A DNA stretch of 64,000 nt, from positions 14,326,003-14,390,002 of the forward strand of contig NC_135551.1 in assembly GCF_964340395.1 (NCBI RefSeq), read 5' to 3'. A program made the translations under genes and the position numbers. Shown one piece after another: positions 22,419-36,200 of this stretch. The DNA comes from Glandiceps talaboti (lineage: Eukaryota > Hemichordata > Enteropneusta > Spengelidae). Below the pieces are notes generated by a model, which was not told the origin of the DNA, made no database searches, and was given only the letters and a program-made list of their open reading frames with translations. Numbering within the stretch: position 1 is the stretch's first letter; each line of letters starts with the position of its first letter.

Positions 22419-22640
22419 TAGATCGAGACCCAATGCAGTAGATTTCATCTGAATTATGACAGTCATGTCTACAAACTGTAATACCAGGGAATAAATCATA
22501 CTTCAAAGATCATAAAAAATAAGGATAAATATATACCAAACATTATCAAAGTTGTCGTATAAGAAATGTTGATTAAATCTTGTTTTACAAAAGTTCATAA
22601 ACTTAATCAAAAAAAAGGAAAAAAAAGAAAGAAATCATTT

Positions 22641-25600
22641 ACATCAATAAGCTAAATTACAAAATGAAATCACAGCCATTAACCAAAAAAGTCTGTGATA
22701 AGTCTAGTGTGAAAACTACAAGTAAATAGATTGAAATAAGAGTAAATATTGAATGAGATTGCATTTGTTGAATGAGGTGTAATCTGTACTAGTACACAAT
22801 GTGAGGCTTATGAATATTCATATTTGGCAATTAACATAATATTTGCATATTAAAGAGTTTTATAACTAGTTTACAATTAAAGCACCTCAAACTGAACACT
22901 AGCTGAAAATTTTTACTCAACTTTTTTTGAGTTTATTTTCGTAGACAGATGTACATGGTTGTCTTGAAATCTTTCTAAAGTCCACAATTTCCAGTCCATG
23001 TATAATTGCCAAAACTAGCGATAACAAAATTTGAATAAACAAATCAATACTCAGTACAATAAATCATTACTAATAAATAAGCCTTCCATTGCATAATAGG
23101 TGAAAATCTTTAGGCAACTTTTGAGTTTGTCTTTCTACACTGCATTACATAACTTTTAATATACTAAAGAGAATCTTGCACATGCTTGTATATAGAGTTC
23201 TGTGTTCACTGAAAAATATCTTCAACATAGTGTAAATTTTTTCCTTCAAAATTTACGTTTGGTAGTCTAATAAAGTGACAAAATTTATCAGCTTGAGTCT
23301 CTCGATAAACTTTTTCTAAACCAACAAACGAAAACTTGGTGTACTGGATAATTTTCCAAAAAGTTTCTAACATTAGAATTAAACAAGTTATAATTCAAGG
23401 AAAAAAAGAGAGAAAAAAACTCAACTTCTTATTCTGATTTCTGTTCTACAATTTTTGTTACGAAATTCTTAAAAACATAAAATCCAATAAATGACATGTC
23501 AAAATGAGCACACACTCATTTAAAGATGACTTGACTAAAGTAGAAATAAAGCGAAGACAAACTCAAAAGTTGATTCCTGATAACTTAATTTTGATTTCTG
23601 TTGTGATGTGTAATTGCTGTGGAATATAATATTTAAATATATTGACTAAATAATATGATTATTGAAAATGTTTCGACTCTGACCAACTCACAATTATTAA
23701 ATATTTGACAAATCTCAATCACAATTTATACAAAAAAGTTGATTTTTGACAGTGAAAACAGTCACATTGTTCTATCCCTAATCAATTTCACTTTACCTCA
23801 GTGGTTATCATAATTTACATTTTATTGCTACAGAAGCTGTAACTGTTGTGTTTCTTGCCCTTGACCTTGACCTTTAGAATGTGGTTGTTGTTGTTGTTGT
23901 GGTGGTGGTGGTGGTGGTGGTAGGGGTAATAAAGCAAGTATAAAGTGCTTTGTTTTGTTAGAGACCAATGGCTGTTGACAATATTGGCCTGTGATCAAAC
24001 TCAACATGTTGTTCGCAAATATCCCAAACATCTTAGTTTCGTCTGGAAAAAATATCTGAATGAAATTACCAATGGTAAATACAACTGAAAAGTTATTCAA
24101 AACAGAGTAAGTGTATAAACATATTTTAGAACATATTTCATCACCAATGAGTACTAGAAATATTCAAATATAAATCCTGACCATAAGAAACACAGTCTCA
24201 ATTACAGCCTCTGTGGCTTGCTTTTTTTTTTTTTTTTTTTTTTTTACATTTTTTCACTATGTCATCTCTTTCATTCTTTTCATTTCATTTCTGTATCTGT
24301 ACAATTGACAAATCTGGAATGATATTTTTTGTAAAGAGATTTAAAGCTGCTTATTATTAATATTTAACAAATCATCTTCAAAAGAAATTTCATATTATTT
24401 AAATTATTCTACATTCAATTAGATTGCTTGTTTTACTTTGGTAATATATACAAATTTGAATTCCTCAAAAAAGAAATCTTGTCATGCACTTTTTTAAATT
24501 TAATTCTTCTTGAACTTATACACATTTTTTTTTTCATTTCTTCTCGTAGCAATCATGCTACTATTTCAATTCAAAAGTTATTCTACCACGGCTCTTATTT
24601 AAGTAAACAAAAACAAATACAAAATATCAATAAAAGTAAACCAAAAAAAAAGTGCATGTAATGCAATTTGTCTTTTCAAAAGTGTCACATGTATCATCTC
24701 TATTTCTACGAAAAGCTGATAACGCAACAAAATTACCAGCTTTCTTTAACCCTATACTCCCTTCACAATTATGCAAAGTTCCTATAATAACGATGGATTT
24801 ACATTGTATGCAGGAACCCTACATTGTGAAATAGGTATAAAGACACCCATATCACTATTTGGCTAATTCAAAACTGAATTGCATATATATGCTATACTTG
24901 ATTCTCCGCAAACTTAATTAAGGGTTTTCTTGCATTATTTGCATTGAGACTGACGACCTCAAAATGAATTGTAACGTTAGATCTCAGTATTTTAACACTC
25001 AACAAAAATAATAATCATGTCTTAAACACTGCTCCATCAACAATGGTCTTATATATTAATAATCTAACAGGCTGTGTTTAAATGTCTATCAATTATAAAT
25101 ATGATTTAAATGAATATTATTATTAATTATTATGTGGGCTTAAATTGTGGGTAAATCAACACGCTATTACTCAACATCAAGTAAAAAACCAAAGGCATTA
25201 TGGTTTATTAACTGTTGAGGGCGCTATGATCAATCTGAGCAAACTTCTCATTCTCAAAGATATCGCCTAGACAATTCTCTCTTGAAAAACTGAAGATGGT
25301 ATTACAAAGAAGGGAGTGTGTTTTTTGCAACTATTAATTTGTTAATGGTGTCATCATATATATTGCACATATACTGAAAAGTGCTCAAAACATGAGTCCG
25401 TCTGGCTACGCTAGATTTGCATCCAATAATAATTAAAGTGCATAATAATATTGCCTAATTTTTTCACATGTTTATCGTTTTTGAGGTATGAAATCAATTT
25501 ACTCTACTGTACAAGTATGAGTGAAATGAAGAATCAATCATACACTCGGGTACCATTTTACCAATCAAAATACAGGGTATCACCCTATATTATGTGTTAT

Positions 25601-26108
25601 CTTTAACTGAAAACAATTGTGCAAATAAGTCCCATTTATACAGTTTTTGTCCACTTACTACACATTTCATCACTTCTTTAGCCTACATCTTTCATTTGCT
25701 TTCAATCGTGTAAATCCAAAGTATTGCTTAAATAGAAGGTAGTAACATTACAATGTATACCCACCAGGCATATGTCTACTTCTCAATCACTATGAAAACA
25801 ACAAGAGGCGTGAGATGTACATATTACATCCACCTGATTTACTTTTCTTTTAATAAACTTATAAACTAAACTACAGATGCAGCAAGGCAGTGAGAGTGAC
25901 TAGAAGTAATGTAATACTGCAGCATGCAAAAATAAATACCCTTGAAGTTTAAATACCACAACTAAATTCTGAAAAATGTAGTCAGATTTGAAATACTTTC
26001 AATTCCCATTTCTACAGCCATTTTATACATACCCTACAATGCAGTCAACATTGTAGTTCCTGTGGTGCACACACTGTATAGATAAAATACACAACCTTTT
26101 TTTTGGTC
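22641..26108. other. Intergenic region between TRIM copy 2 and the SYTL gene
   Basis: A+T-rich. Contains a GTT/GGT triplet run at about 23882-23922 and a run of 24 T at 24222-24245. The minus-strand open frame 23828-24100 is driven by the triplet repeat (poly-Pro/Gln) and is not considered a gene. Nothing else is recognised. Confidence 0.5.
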
Positions 26109-26467
26109 TTAAAGCTGCACTAGCTGCAATTGAAACATTTTTGAAAAACGGTTTTGTCAGATATTATGTCTTACTTGTCATATCGTACACCATGACCAGT
26201 ATTGAATCACCTGTGGGTAAACATATTTGTGTAGCTGTACACATAACATAGTGCAATAAATATAGATTTTTAGGTCCATACCCAAAATTCAGCACCCCAA
26301 ACACAATAACAATTTCAACCTGTTACTGTATTACTTGTGGATGAAATCGACCTCTAAATAACATGTACAATGTCTTAATTATTGATATTTTAACAATATT
26401 CAGTGAATATATGGTGTTTTGTCTGATTGGAAAAATAATAGTCAAGTTACAGCTGGTACATCTTTAA
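26109..26467. mobile_element. TTAA-flanked MITE, 359 bp
   Basis: The left end TTAAAGCTGCACTAGCTG pairs imperfectly with the right end CAGCTGGTACATCTTTAA, with TTAA at both edges. Length and end sequences resemble the element at 22064-22418. Confidence 0.55.
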
Positions 26468-27050
26468 TTAGCAAAGGTTTTCACCGTCTGTTTGGCAGCT
26501 GATCTGAGGACAATTGACTTACATGTAACGGCATCCTCTAAGTTTGCAACTACTTGGCATAAGCCTGTGTTCTCTCACAAGCTAATTTGACAATTTAAAT
26601 AGTAAATCAAAATATTTTCGGAGAGCTCCGATCTCAATAATTTGGGCGTCAACAGCTGCTTGTACACAAGTTAGTATGAGTAAATAACAAGTCAAAATGA
26701 GAAGTCTCACTGCATAGTAAAGAAAAAAAAATGTTTCTCTCTAAGTACTAATACTAGAAACTGGAAAAAAAAGCAGTCAATAACTGCTTTTCCTTCATTT
26801 GGCAGTACACTACATTTTTATATATTTACACCCCTATTTTCAGTTCTGGACAGCATATGTTAAGTTAGTGAAGTGACCATTAGCTTAAGGTCAAGAGAAG
26901 AAAATACAAAAACTTGCCATTGAAACGATGAATGTGACCTACACTTTTTAATATCATTCTGGTCACACAGTATGTGTAACTAGATCTAGTTGGACTGTTC
27001 CTACATCACATGATTTTGCAGCTCTCATTTTCTCTCCCAAAGTTGACATC

Positions 27051-27056
27051 TTTATT
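27051..27056 (-). terminator. Polyadenylation signal candidate for the SYTL gene
   Basis: TTTATT on + (AATAAA on -), about 175 bases beyond the stop codon at 27232. Confidence 0.5.
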
Positions 27057-27231
27057 GCTTGAAAATATACTTGAGAAAGCAAAGCCGCCCTAGTTTCGAA
27101 AATGGTTTGCAAACTGCATCCTTACAAGGGGAACATAATTCAAAGTAATGATAAAAAATGCCTTTTGATTGGTCTTCCTGTAGAGCGCCACCAAGTGTTG
27201 ACCTGACAACTGACGAGGTGACTAAAGTTCA

Positions 27232-30200
27232 TTAGATAAATTCAGGTTCTTTAGCTTCTTTGCCATTCATGTGACTACGAAGCATTAGATTAGTTTCAAC
27301 CCATTGATTTGGACTGTCTAACATTTTGTGCCATACAGCCATTTCTTCTGGTCTGGAGTCCTGCCATTTGGTATCCTTTCCATATGACTTGCCTGTAAAA
27401 AAAACAAATAAATACATTTTCTTGTAAACAAATGTCAACAAAAAAACTCCATTGTAATAACAGTAACGATAGTTTTTATATAATAGTACTTTCCCTGTGC
27501 TCAAAGCACTTTACACTTTAATAATACCCCTGACATGGACCTGTAGACACACCAGCACTTATATACTTCCTCAACTCCAGTGAATTAGCATACTGTCCAT
27601 TGCAGCATAATGTAAGTGCATATGATTGCAACCTCTATCCTACGAGGTACCAACTCATATAGCTGAGTTGACTGAAGTACAATCAGAGTTCAAGCATCAA
27701 TCCAGCCTTCAGCTTGACTAAAGTCACTAAAATAGTCCTCTATCTCTGTCAGTCAAATACCAGTTATCTGGTCATTCGATGGATTTATACAGATCTCATT
27801 CAACTTACAATTTGTATGGAGTCTAGGACTGTACAAAAAGAGAAATCACGATGATAAAAGACAACACAATGAAATCACACTTACCATTACCAATACCTAG
27901 TCTGAGGCCCCCTAGGAAGTCATTAGAAGTCATAGACTCCCTATCCCACAGTGTGATTTCAAGTGCTCTTTCCTTCAAGTCGTCAGTGGTAAGGCCTTCA
28001 TACACAAACTTCTCATCCCACTTTGGGTTACAGTTCTTTCGTAAGACATCTGTTTTACGTTTTCCAGATTTACTCTTGTTTGGCAACAGATAACTGCAGG
28101 TACGTAAAAAGTGGTTCGGATTAGTACCAACAGTCTCTTAAAACTGCTTTACCGCCATACTACATTAGGGGTAAAGACTTTCATTAACTGGTCTAAATTC
28201 ACTATGCCTTTACAGAGATATAAATTACCCAGCCCCCTCAGTTCGTGTTCAGCAGATTGCCCAACTATTTAAAATACATGACCTTGCAGACACATTAGCC
28301 TAATACATTTCAGGTAGCAACTTCATGTGTGTGTTCAGAACAAAAGTTAAGTTCAGTACTGTGATTTAATAAACCAATCAGCTGAACTTTCACTTCAAAA
28401 CAATGCAGGACTGAAACATTTTTCAGCTCGGCTTGTCATATATAATTTTAAATAAAAACTCAGTTAAGTATCAAATAATAATTGCTAGGTTTAGTAACAA
28501 AACTAGTGATGGTGTTGACTTCAATTCTAAAAAACATTGGCAGTGTCAATATTTAGAAAATTTGCATAATCATAGCATGTATCAAAATTCAATTCAATTT
28601 GATTAAAAAATTTGTATTGTCTGCATATAATACCACAGAAAATTGTCTTCAGACTTATCAACAAAAAAAAGATGAAAATACACTCCACATAACTAATATA
28701 CATGGAAAATAAAGACAGCATAACAATAGGATGGTGACCTAAACAAACATTGAAACTATTACATAGCTGTATTCAGAATAGCTACTGCTGATGGCAGGAA
28801 TGATTTTTTAAACACATTCCTCTTTGCAATTGGAACCCCATAACGACATCCAGAGGAAGTGAGCGTGCACATTTTTTGACTGGTGAACAAACATAGAAAC
28901 TACACAATCTAATTCTCCTTGTCAGCTCTCCTATGACAGTAAACTTCCATATCAAACTTAAGTTTTTAATAATACACTTACCATTTGGCAAAAGGATCTG
29001 AATAACCATTGATTCTAACTGCAATCAGGTTCTTGGCTTCTCTGATATGAACATGAAGAACACCCTGACCGGGAGGGTCTTTCTTCTTTTTACCTTTGCC
29101 AGTAGGTTTACGAGATGGAGATCCGTTCGCAGCATCTGGTACTACGTACTTCAATGCAAGTGATAAATCTCCTTTGTACAATAGTGTGTTTTCTGTACCA
29201 GCAACCTATAAACAAAGCAAATCAACAACATTGTAAGTACCATTATATTTATAACATACACAAGCCAAGTTATCATCTTTCAACAGAAAATAGGATTATA
29301 CACTAAGGTTGTCAGGACAACAGTGTGTCTACATATAGGTGGGTGTTTGTTCAGACCACTAACGAATCTGAGGTGTTTGGTACTCAACATACATCTGGAA
29401 GTCAAAATGTTTTAAATCACCCCCCCCCCCCCCCCATCCCCCACCCTCCTTCCCTCAACTGATTTTTCTAAACTTATGTCTGGGGAGGTATAATTACATT
29501 AATTTATTTCCCATTAAAATTCCAAATATTTATTCTTCATTCAGCCAGAAAATACTCATGACCAACTCAAAGTGATATGGCTCCTTAGGTCACTCATATT
29601 TGTTTGACAGGACAAAGTAAAAATAATGGGGGAAAATATCTACTATGGTAACAGTCACAGTATTATGTATTTATCAAAATCAAGCATAGTGGTCATCTGC
29701 TTTTAAAAATATTTAAGAGTCCCTCGCTATTAAAAATTTGCCAGTAACTATATGAGGAGACACAAACAAAACCTTGCTGCAGAGCAGAGATTTAAACGAT
29801 TCACCATAGACTTTTACAGGATACAAAGGTGAACTCCAATTTCAACCTGGTGATCAGAACCCTGAAAAAAGGGTCTCTTCAATGTCTATGTTGGAACTTA
29901 GGATGAGTAAGTGATAATTTTTTTACGTTGTGATTTCAACACAATGCATTGAATTTGATGATAAAAAAGAACTACTACATCCAGACATACATATCAGATG
30001 ACCCCTAAACTTCTAAATTAGAAATGATTTGGCAGTTAGAAATCAATCAATCATGTTAATTAAAACCAACTAACAAATCAACACCTTGAATGCATTAAAT
30101 ATCACACACATTATTAATTTTCATGGCATAAATATGAATTTTCTCAAAATAAACGCAAAATAAATGTATTGATCATACAAAATAGATTCAATTAACACAG

Positions 30201-33200
30201 TGGTAGTATGATTGTACAAACAAGGATTAGTAGAAATGCCACTGAACAGTTTTTGTAAAATTTTGGTGTAATTTCCAATCGTAAACATTACTGACTGTAA
30301 CTTTTTTCCTTTGAACTGGTAATTATTAGCAGCTAATCAACTCTTTGACATTTTAAGCTCCTCGTAATTACACCCTGTAATTACAAGGGCAAATGAGCAT
30401 AAAATCAGTGTTAATCAGCAAACACGACAAGATTTCACATCAAAAATAGTCATCACAGAAAATCACGGCAAATGTTGTCACTTCAAACACAATCGTAATT
30501 TACCTTGGTATCGAGACTCTATTATATATTTATAAATAAACAAACAATACAAGAAGTTATAAGTATTGCATATAAAAACTTAAAATCATAGTTAATCATA
30601 TGCCTATTGCAGAGACACACAGTAGTGGACGACAAATTATCTAGTGAAAGAAAGGTGGGCAAATATAAATTAAAACTTTCAAAATGGGAAATACTCAACC
30701 CTTTTAAAATAAATACTTATTAATAGCTGATTTTGATTTTGAAACATGTACATGTACAGTGCAATTTCACACATTGCTTCATATCAACATGGCATATAAA
30801 ATTATACATATAGAAAAGCTGACATTTTGGCCTGTATTGTTTCCAGTATACGTACATTGTATCATAGTGTTGGTGGGGAAATCCAGAAAAAGACTGGGAA
30901 ACTCATCTGCATTTACTTGCTCACTGCCCTCAGTAAAATACATTATATGTACCAATTCAACTTACGACACTGGTAATCCAGCCTTCGGTTTAGTAAGATA
31001 GACTCGAACTAAATCTACTGTTATGCAATAATAATGCTAGATTACACAAGTGGGTAATAGCGGTTCCTGTGTTGTGCAATTCTAATCACCCTGTGATCAA
31101 GATACTGTAAACATTGGAAGTCCTAAAACAGCACTGCAAGTTCATGGAACTCTAAATAAACTCGTTTTTAGACATGCCTCCCTACTGAGACTATAATTAA
31201 TCAAACATCCCTTCAATAGAGCTTATCACTGTTGTAACAATATGTTGCGACAATGGTTGTAGTTTGTAGTCTATCTCAGAAAACCGAAAGGTCCAATTAC
31301 CAGGGAAATAACTGTAAACTGAGATTGTCAATACAATCATTTCATAGCATGTAAAATTGCATTAGAGTACACATCCATACATTTCTCATTGAAAGTACAG
31401 TGTACAAGCTACAAGCTAAGTGATACCACTCTTAGACTACTGGAACATAATAGACCATGTAATAACACCATTGAATGAAATCCATTGAAAGTTCAGATAA
31501 CAACAAAGATTGGATAAAGATACCATGGCTAGGAGTAATCGTTTTACTCATTAATTAATAGAGGGAACTGGTTCACCACAAACTTTGATCTTATCTCGAC
31601 AACACCACTACAATCACAGTAAACTGACTACAGTAAAAGCAATATAACTTGATCAAAGAAGTGTTTTTCACAATCAGTTTAATTTACAGGACACTATCAA
31701 TATAGCTGGTATATATCTCCTGGTTTGGACACATTCCTATTATATGACCCAAATCACTGATCAGTAACGTATCTGAAAGAATTCCAAGGGTTGGTGCTAA
31801 TGCCATTTCACTCTTTCTCTCACAAACAAAATTAATTCAGTGACAGACAATATATCTTATTATATCTGGAAAGGATGCAGACATTGATAGTTTTGAAATG
31901 GTAATCTTGCTTTATCATGATTTCATAACATTTAGTTTACCACGATTGCCAAATGACGTCATATACCATTGAGTACCTATACAGCCATCCATTATCTAAA
32001 CGTACCCTGAGGATCATCAATCAAATGTTCAAATAAAAAGAAACCACTGTTAATTCAAGCTATAATATTGAATTAAAAGAATGGGGATGTCTACACCAAA
32101 AGTACTGAATGAATGTAGCAATAATGTTCCTTCAGGTAATGGTATTACACAATATATAATTATATCATGCACAAGCCATTTAGAACAAAAATATGGAATG
32201 TATATTCTGGTCGTTCTACGCCACGACAACACACATCTACCGGTATGTCACGACAATGTGTGTCTACATCCCTAGTTCTGCTGTGTTCGAAATACGAGTC
32301 AAAACGTTCAAAATTGCCATTTCCCTCCCCACATTTTCTTTGATAATACTGGTACTGGTATAATTAATATGTTATTCTCCAAAATTTGTCTTCCTTCATC
32401 CCTAAAATACTCGTGACCTAAGGCTGTCAAACTTTATGGCTATGTGAAACTGTACCCCATTCTCCAGCAAAGTAGATTGCCAATCTGCATTGTTCTAACT
32501 TCTAAGTGTACATGTTCTTGTATACTGCTAAGCTTGTACCAATCATGCTTATACATTTTGTATGTATATGTCACCCCCTTGCATGGAGACTACCAAACTG
32601 TATGATTATATACAATGTAACACCCAAAACAAATAAACAAAAACAACAGATAAACCCTAACTGATATGTTTCTCTTGCAATACTATTTCATTAGGATTTC
32701 AAACATAAATTCAACAAAATTCTATACTGCTATTGATGCTTGTTCCTTTGTAATACATCAGCGGAAGTGAGGTACTGTGATTTATAGAATTTAGATTGAT
32801 AGTATCTCACTTTAATATACTGTCATATTGCGAATGAAATCCACACAGTATCATGTGTACATGTATGTCATTACATGTATGTAGCCGTGGACAGCCAACA
32901 CACACATTTACAAGTAGTGAGCCCTAAAGTATGAAGGCACAAGTTTGACCCAAACAGAACAAACCTCAGAAAAAAAGTTTAACATTTTCAAGAGAACGAC
33001 ATGAAACTTACCCGTGGCACCAATGATCTCCAATCTGGTGTAAATTCTTCAAAATTGACATCATCCAATGGAAGCTGAATTTCACCCAGGAAATCATTGT
33101 GACCAAATGCATCATTATGCCACACAGATATCCATAAAGTTCTTGTTTGTAACTCACTCTCACTTATTGTATACTGTAAGGAAACAATAAAATGTATTTT

Positions 33201-36200
33201 AATAATAAATAATATGTATTTTAATATATTAATGCACCTGTTCTCCTAAGAGCTCCAGACACTCACAGTTAGTAGCACAATGGCCCGTTAACTTTCTCAA
33301 CTCTCAAGTGAGAATACAATCCATAGCAGGCTCTGTACTGTATGTGCACATTCACATTGCAACCTCTATCCTACCAGGTCCCAAATTATACAGTTGGGTT
33401 GACAGAGGCACAGTCGTGGTTCAAATCTTGCCCAAGGAATTTAGCCATTCAAAAACAAATGGCAGGATTGGGGCTTGAACCTGCAACCTGCAGATTCCAA
33501 GCTGGCCACTCTAACCATTTGGCCATTATAACTCCACATTAACTATCAATGGTCAGTTTTAAAATGTACTAAATATTCTTGTGTTCTCTATGTAAATGCA
33601 TGTTTAACATTTTTTTTATTTCTATTCTAAGCAACAATAGTCTGGAAAGAAAAAGAATGGCAAATAGTAAATATCTACAGATTTTAAATGAGACTGTAGA
33701 ATTGCAGAAAACTGATACGTGTTTTGCAAAGAAAAAGAATTAAACAGATGGCAATTTTTTAGTGAGATTTAAACTCTGTTGATTTTCTTTTTTCACTGCC
33801 CTTATCTGGAGAGGAAAACATGACACAAACACTCTCATACATTGTATTTAATATAAAACTTAACTCACAAATTTAAAATGTCAACAACTGAAACGTTAAT
33901 ATTAGTATAAATTGATTGAGAAATCAGCCGAGCAAAGGTGATTAAATAAATGAAAGCTTCTGGTCTTATAGATTTATTGGTAATAAATGATTACTTTCAA
34001 ACCTTAATAGGATTATGGTATGTCGTTTTATTGACGTAATTGGACAGAAATGATAATCATTTCAATTCAATCTGTATTAAAAGGTGAAATTATCAACGCC
34101 ACTAAGGGTATAACTGCATTTAATTTTAAATTAATAATAATATTAATAACAAATATAACACACGTTAAATTAATCCAATTATCCTCATCAATTGTAATAT
34201 AAATGAAACACTTATAAAATAAAATTTTCAGCAGTGATGATGTGCTGCATTCTATCCTACAATCACTTAAAAGTATAACAACGGAGCCTCTGTTGTGTGG
34301 ATATGTACGTCATCATAAATCTAAACCTCTATTTATGGCATTCTCCAAAAAAAATCAGCTCAGGTTTGGGAAAATGCTATCATAGAAACGTTGTGGAAAT
34401 ATTACCCCAGGCATAAACGTACTGGTAAAAATTTCACATTTCTCTTATAAAGTAGCATACTTTGCCACCACTAAACAAATATGACTGAATTCTTTTAAAA
34501 TTAGTCATGCTCGAATAGTGAAAATGACATTTGTTTAAGCAAGGCACACTGTCATTAAGTGATGCCAATATCTTGACTAATAGTCTAAGAGTAAGACTAC
34601 TTTTAACATGCTGTGATGTTTTAGTGAGTTCTGTTCATGCTGGCATGAAAAAGCTTCTAAAATTAACTCAAACCTCAGACAGTTTAATGTTCATGCAAAA
34701 ACAATAAAAGTGTGGTAAATATCTCTCAGAATCAGTCCTGATTTTAACATCTGGATGCCCAATGAAACTATTGTTAAACTGATCTATATTTCAGTAAGTG
34801 TAACTATGATGTTATTGCAATCATACATACACATACAACAGCACAACATGAGGCAGAGACAAGGGAAGACTTGGTGTATGTGTTGTTAGGTGTCTAGTTC
34901 ATGATTGTGAATCAAGTTATATTGACTTACTTTCAGAGTATCATCATAGTGAGGGTTTAATGTATGTTTCTTGACTTTGGTTTTCCTCTTACCATTCTTG
35001 GTCTTGTCAGGAAGTAGATATGTTTTAACGTATCTGTATAGAAATATAGGGTATATCATAACATAAATACATAGCATAGCAAATGTCAATGTATGAATTT
35101 GAAGATGCTTACATAGATAGTAAAAGTCAAGGTCATTGCAAATGCCTTCAAAAGAGCATCACATTGAATGCTAACACTTTCCATCACATGACTGTCCTAT
35201 ATTGACGTTTTCCTGTAAAATTGAATCCATTGTCTTTTCTAAAATTAGACTCAAAAGTCAATGTTCACATGGCAACCAAATGATGCCATGAGATAGTATT
35301 GAAGCCATAAAAGCAATGTTGTTGACTATTCAGGAATTGGCTCTGGTGATTTCTTTTCAGTGCATTGAAATACTCCTGGCTTTAAAATGCTGTACGCCTC
35401 CCAAATTTACCACATCGATTCACCAAATTTAGACCAAGAAATAGAAAACCTGGCCAGGTTGGGCGGCCAAGAATCAAACCCAGGACCCTCAAATTACTAC
35501 AGGGATACAAAAACAAACCATGCTACCTACAAGACTGACATCCACTGACTCTACTAACGGGCTAATCTTTGGTGTTGATGGAGTAACTAACTGTTTTGCA
35601 TTGTTAGCTGCTTGAAATATTTTAGCATACATGTACACAAAAGATATGCCTTGAATTTATCATTGACCATTACAATGTATATCCAGAGAACACAGTACTG
35701 GACGCTTAAACAAAAATTAAACCTATATTCAGAGAACACAGTACTGGACACTTACACAATAACCTAATCTCACTGACTGCATATACTTACGGATCTGAAA
35801 AGTTCCTTCTCGTGTCTACAGGAGCCAGATCTCTACATGCAATAATCTAAACCCACTGGCTGCATATACTTACGGATCTGAAAAGTTCTTTCTAGTGTCT
35901 ACAGGAGCCAGATCTCTACATGCAATAATCTTGACTTCAAATATTCCAGTTTTATAATTATAATTCATGTCAAACTTGATGTCGCCAGTCACTGTGATCT
36001 TGCCCAGATTCCTCTCACCAGCTGAGCTGTAAAAACTAGTAAGGCTGTCAACGCTACCCTGTAGAAACAAATGATTACATATTGGCTGTTAGTGTGGATT
36101 TTTGTTTGAATTCGTAAGACGTGCAATCAGAGAAGAGTTTCTTGTCATGCATTTATTTTTTCAAAGTAAATTAAAATAAAAGGGTTAACCAAGGGAAGGT

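Larger units (their letters stand above)
18633..22640. repeat. 5' flank of TRIM copy 2 with insertions
   Basis: Homologous to 11715-13480 but about 4 kb long, because it gained extra DNA at about 18760-19150 (hairpin element and sequence with two CTGTGAAC..CGCGGTGG copies), about 20590-21550, and about 21690-22430 (contains a TTAA-flanked MITE). No gene is supported in it. Confidence 0.7.

Noticed and set aside
23828-24100. 90-residue minus-strand frame with poly-Pro and poly-Gln
   Set aside because: Driven by GGT/GTT triplet repeats; no splice or start context and no similarity recognised.
33461-33525. Possible tRNA gene
   Set aside because: A and B boxes are present, but arms do not pair as a tRNA should and the segment is joined to a repeated body, so it is a SINE head.
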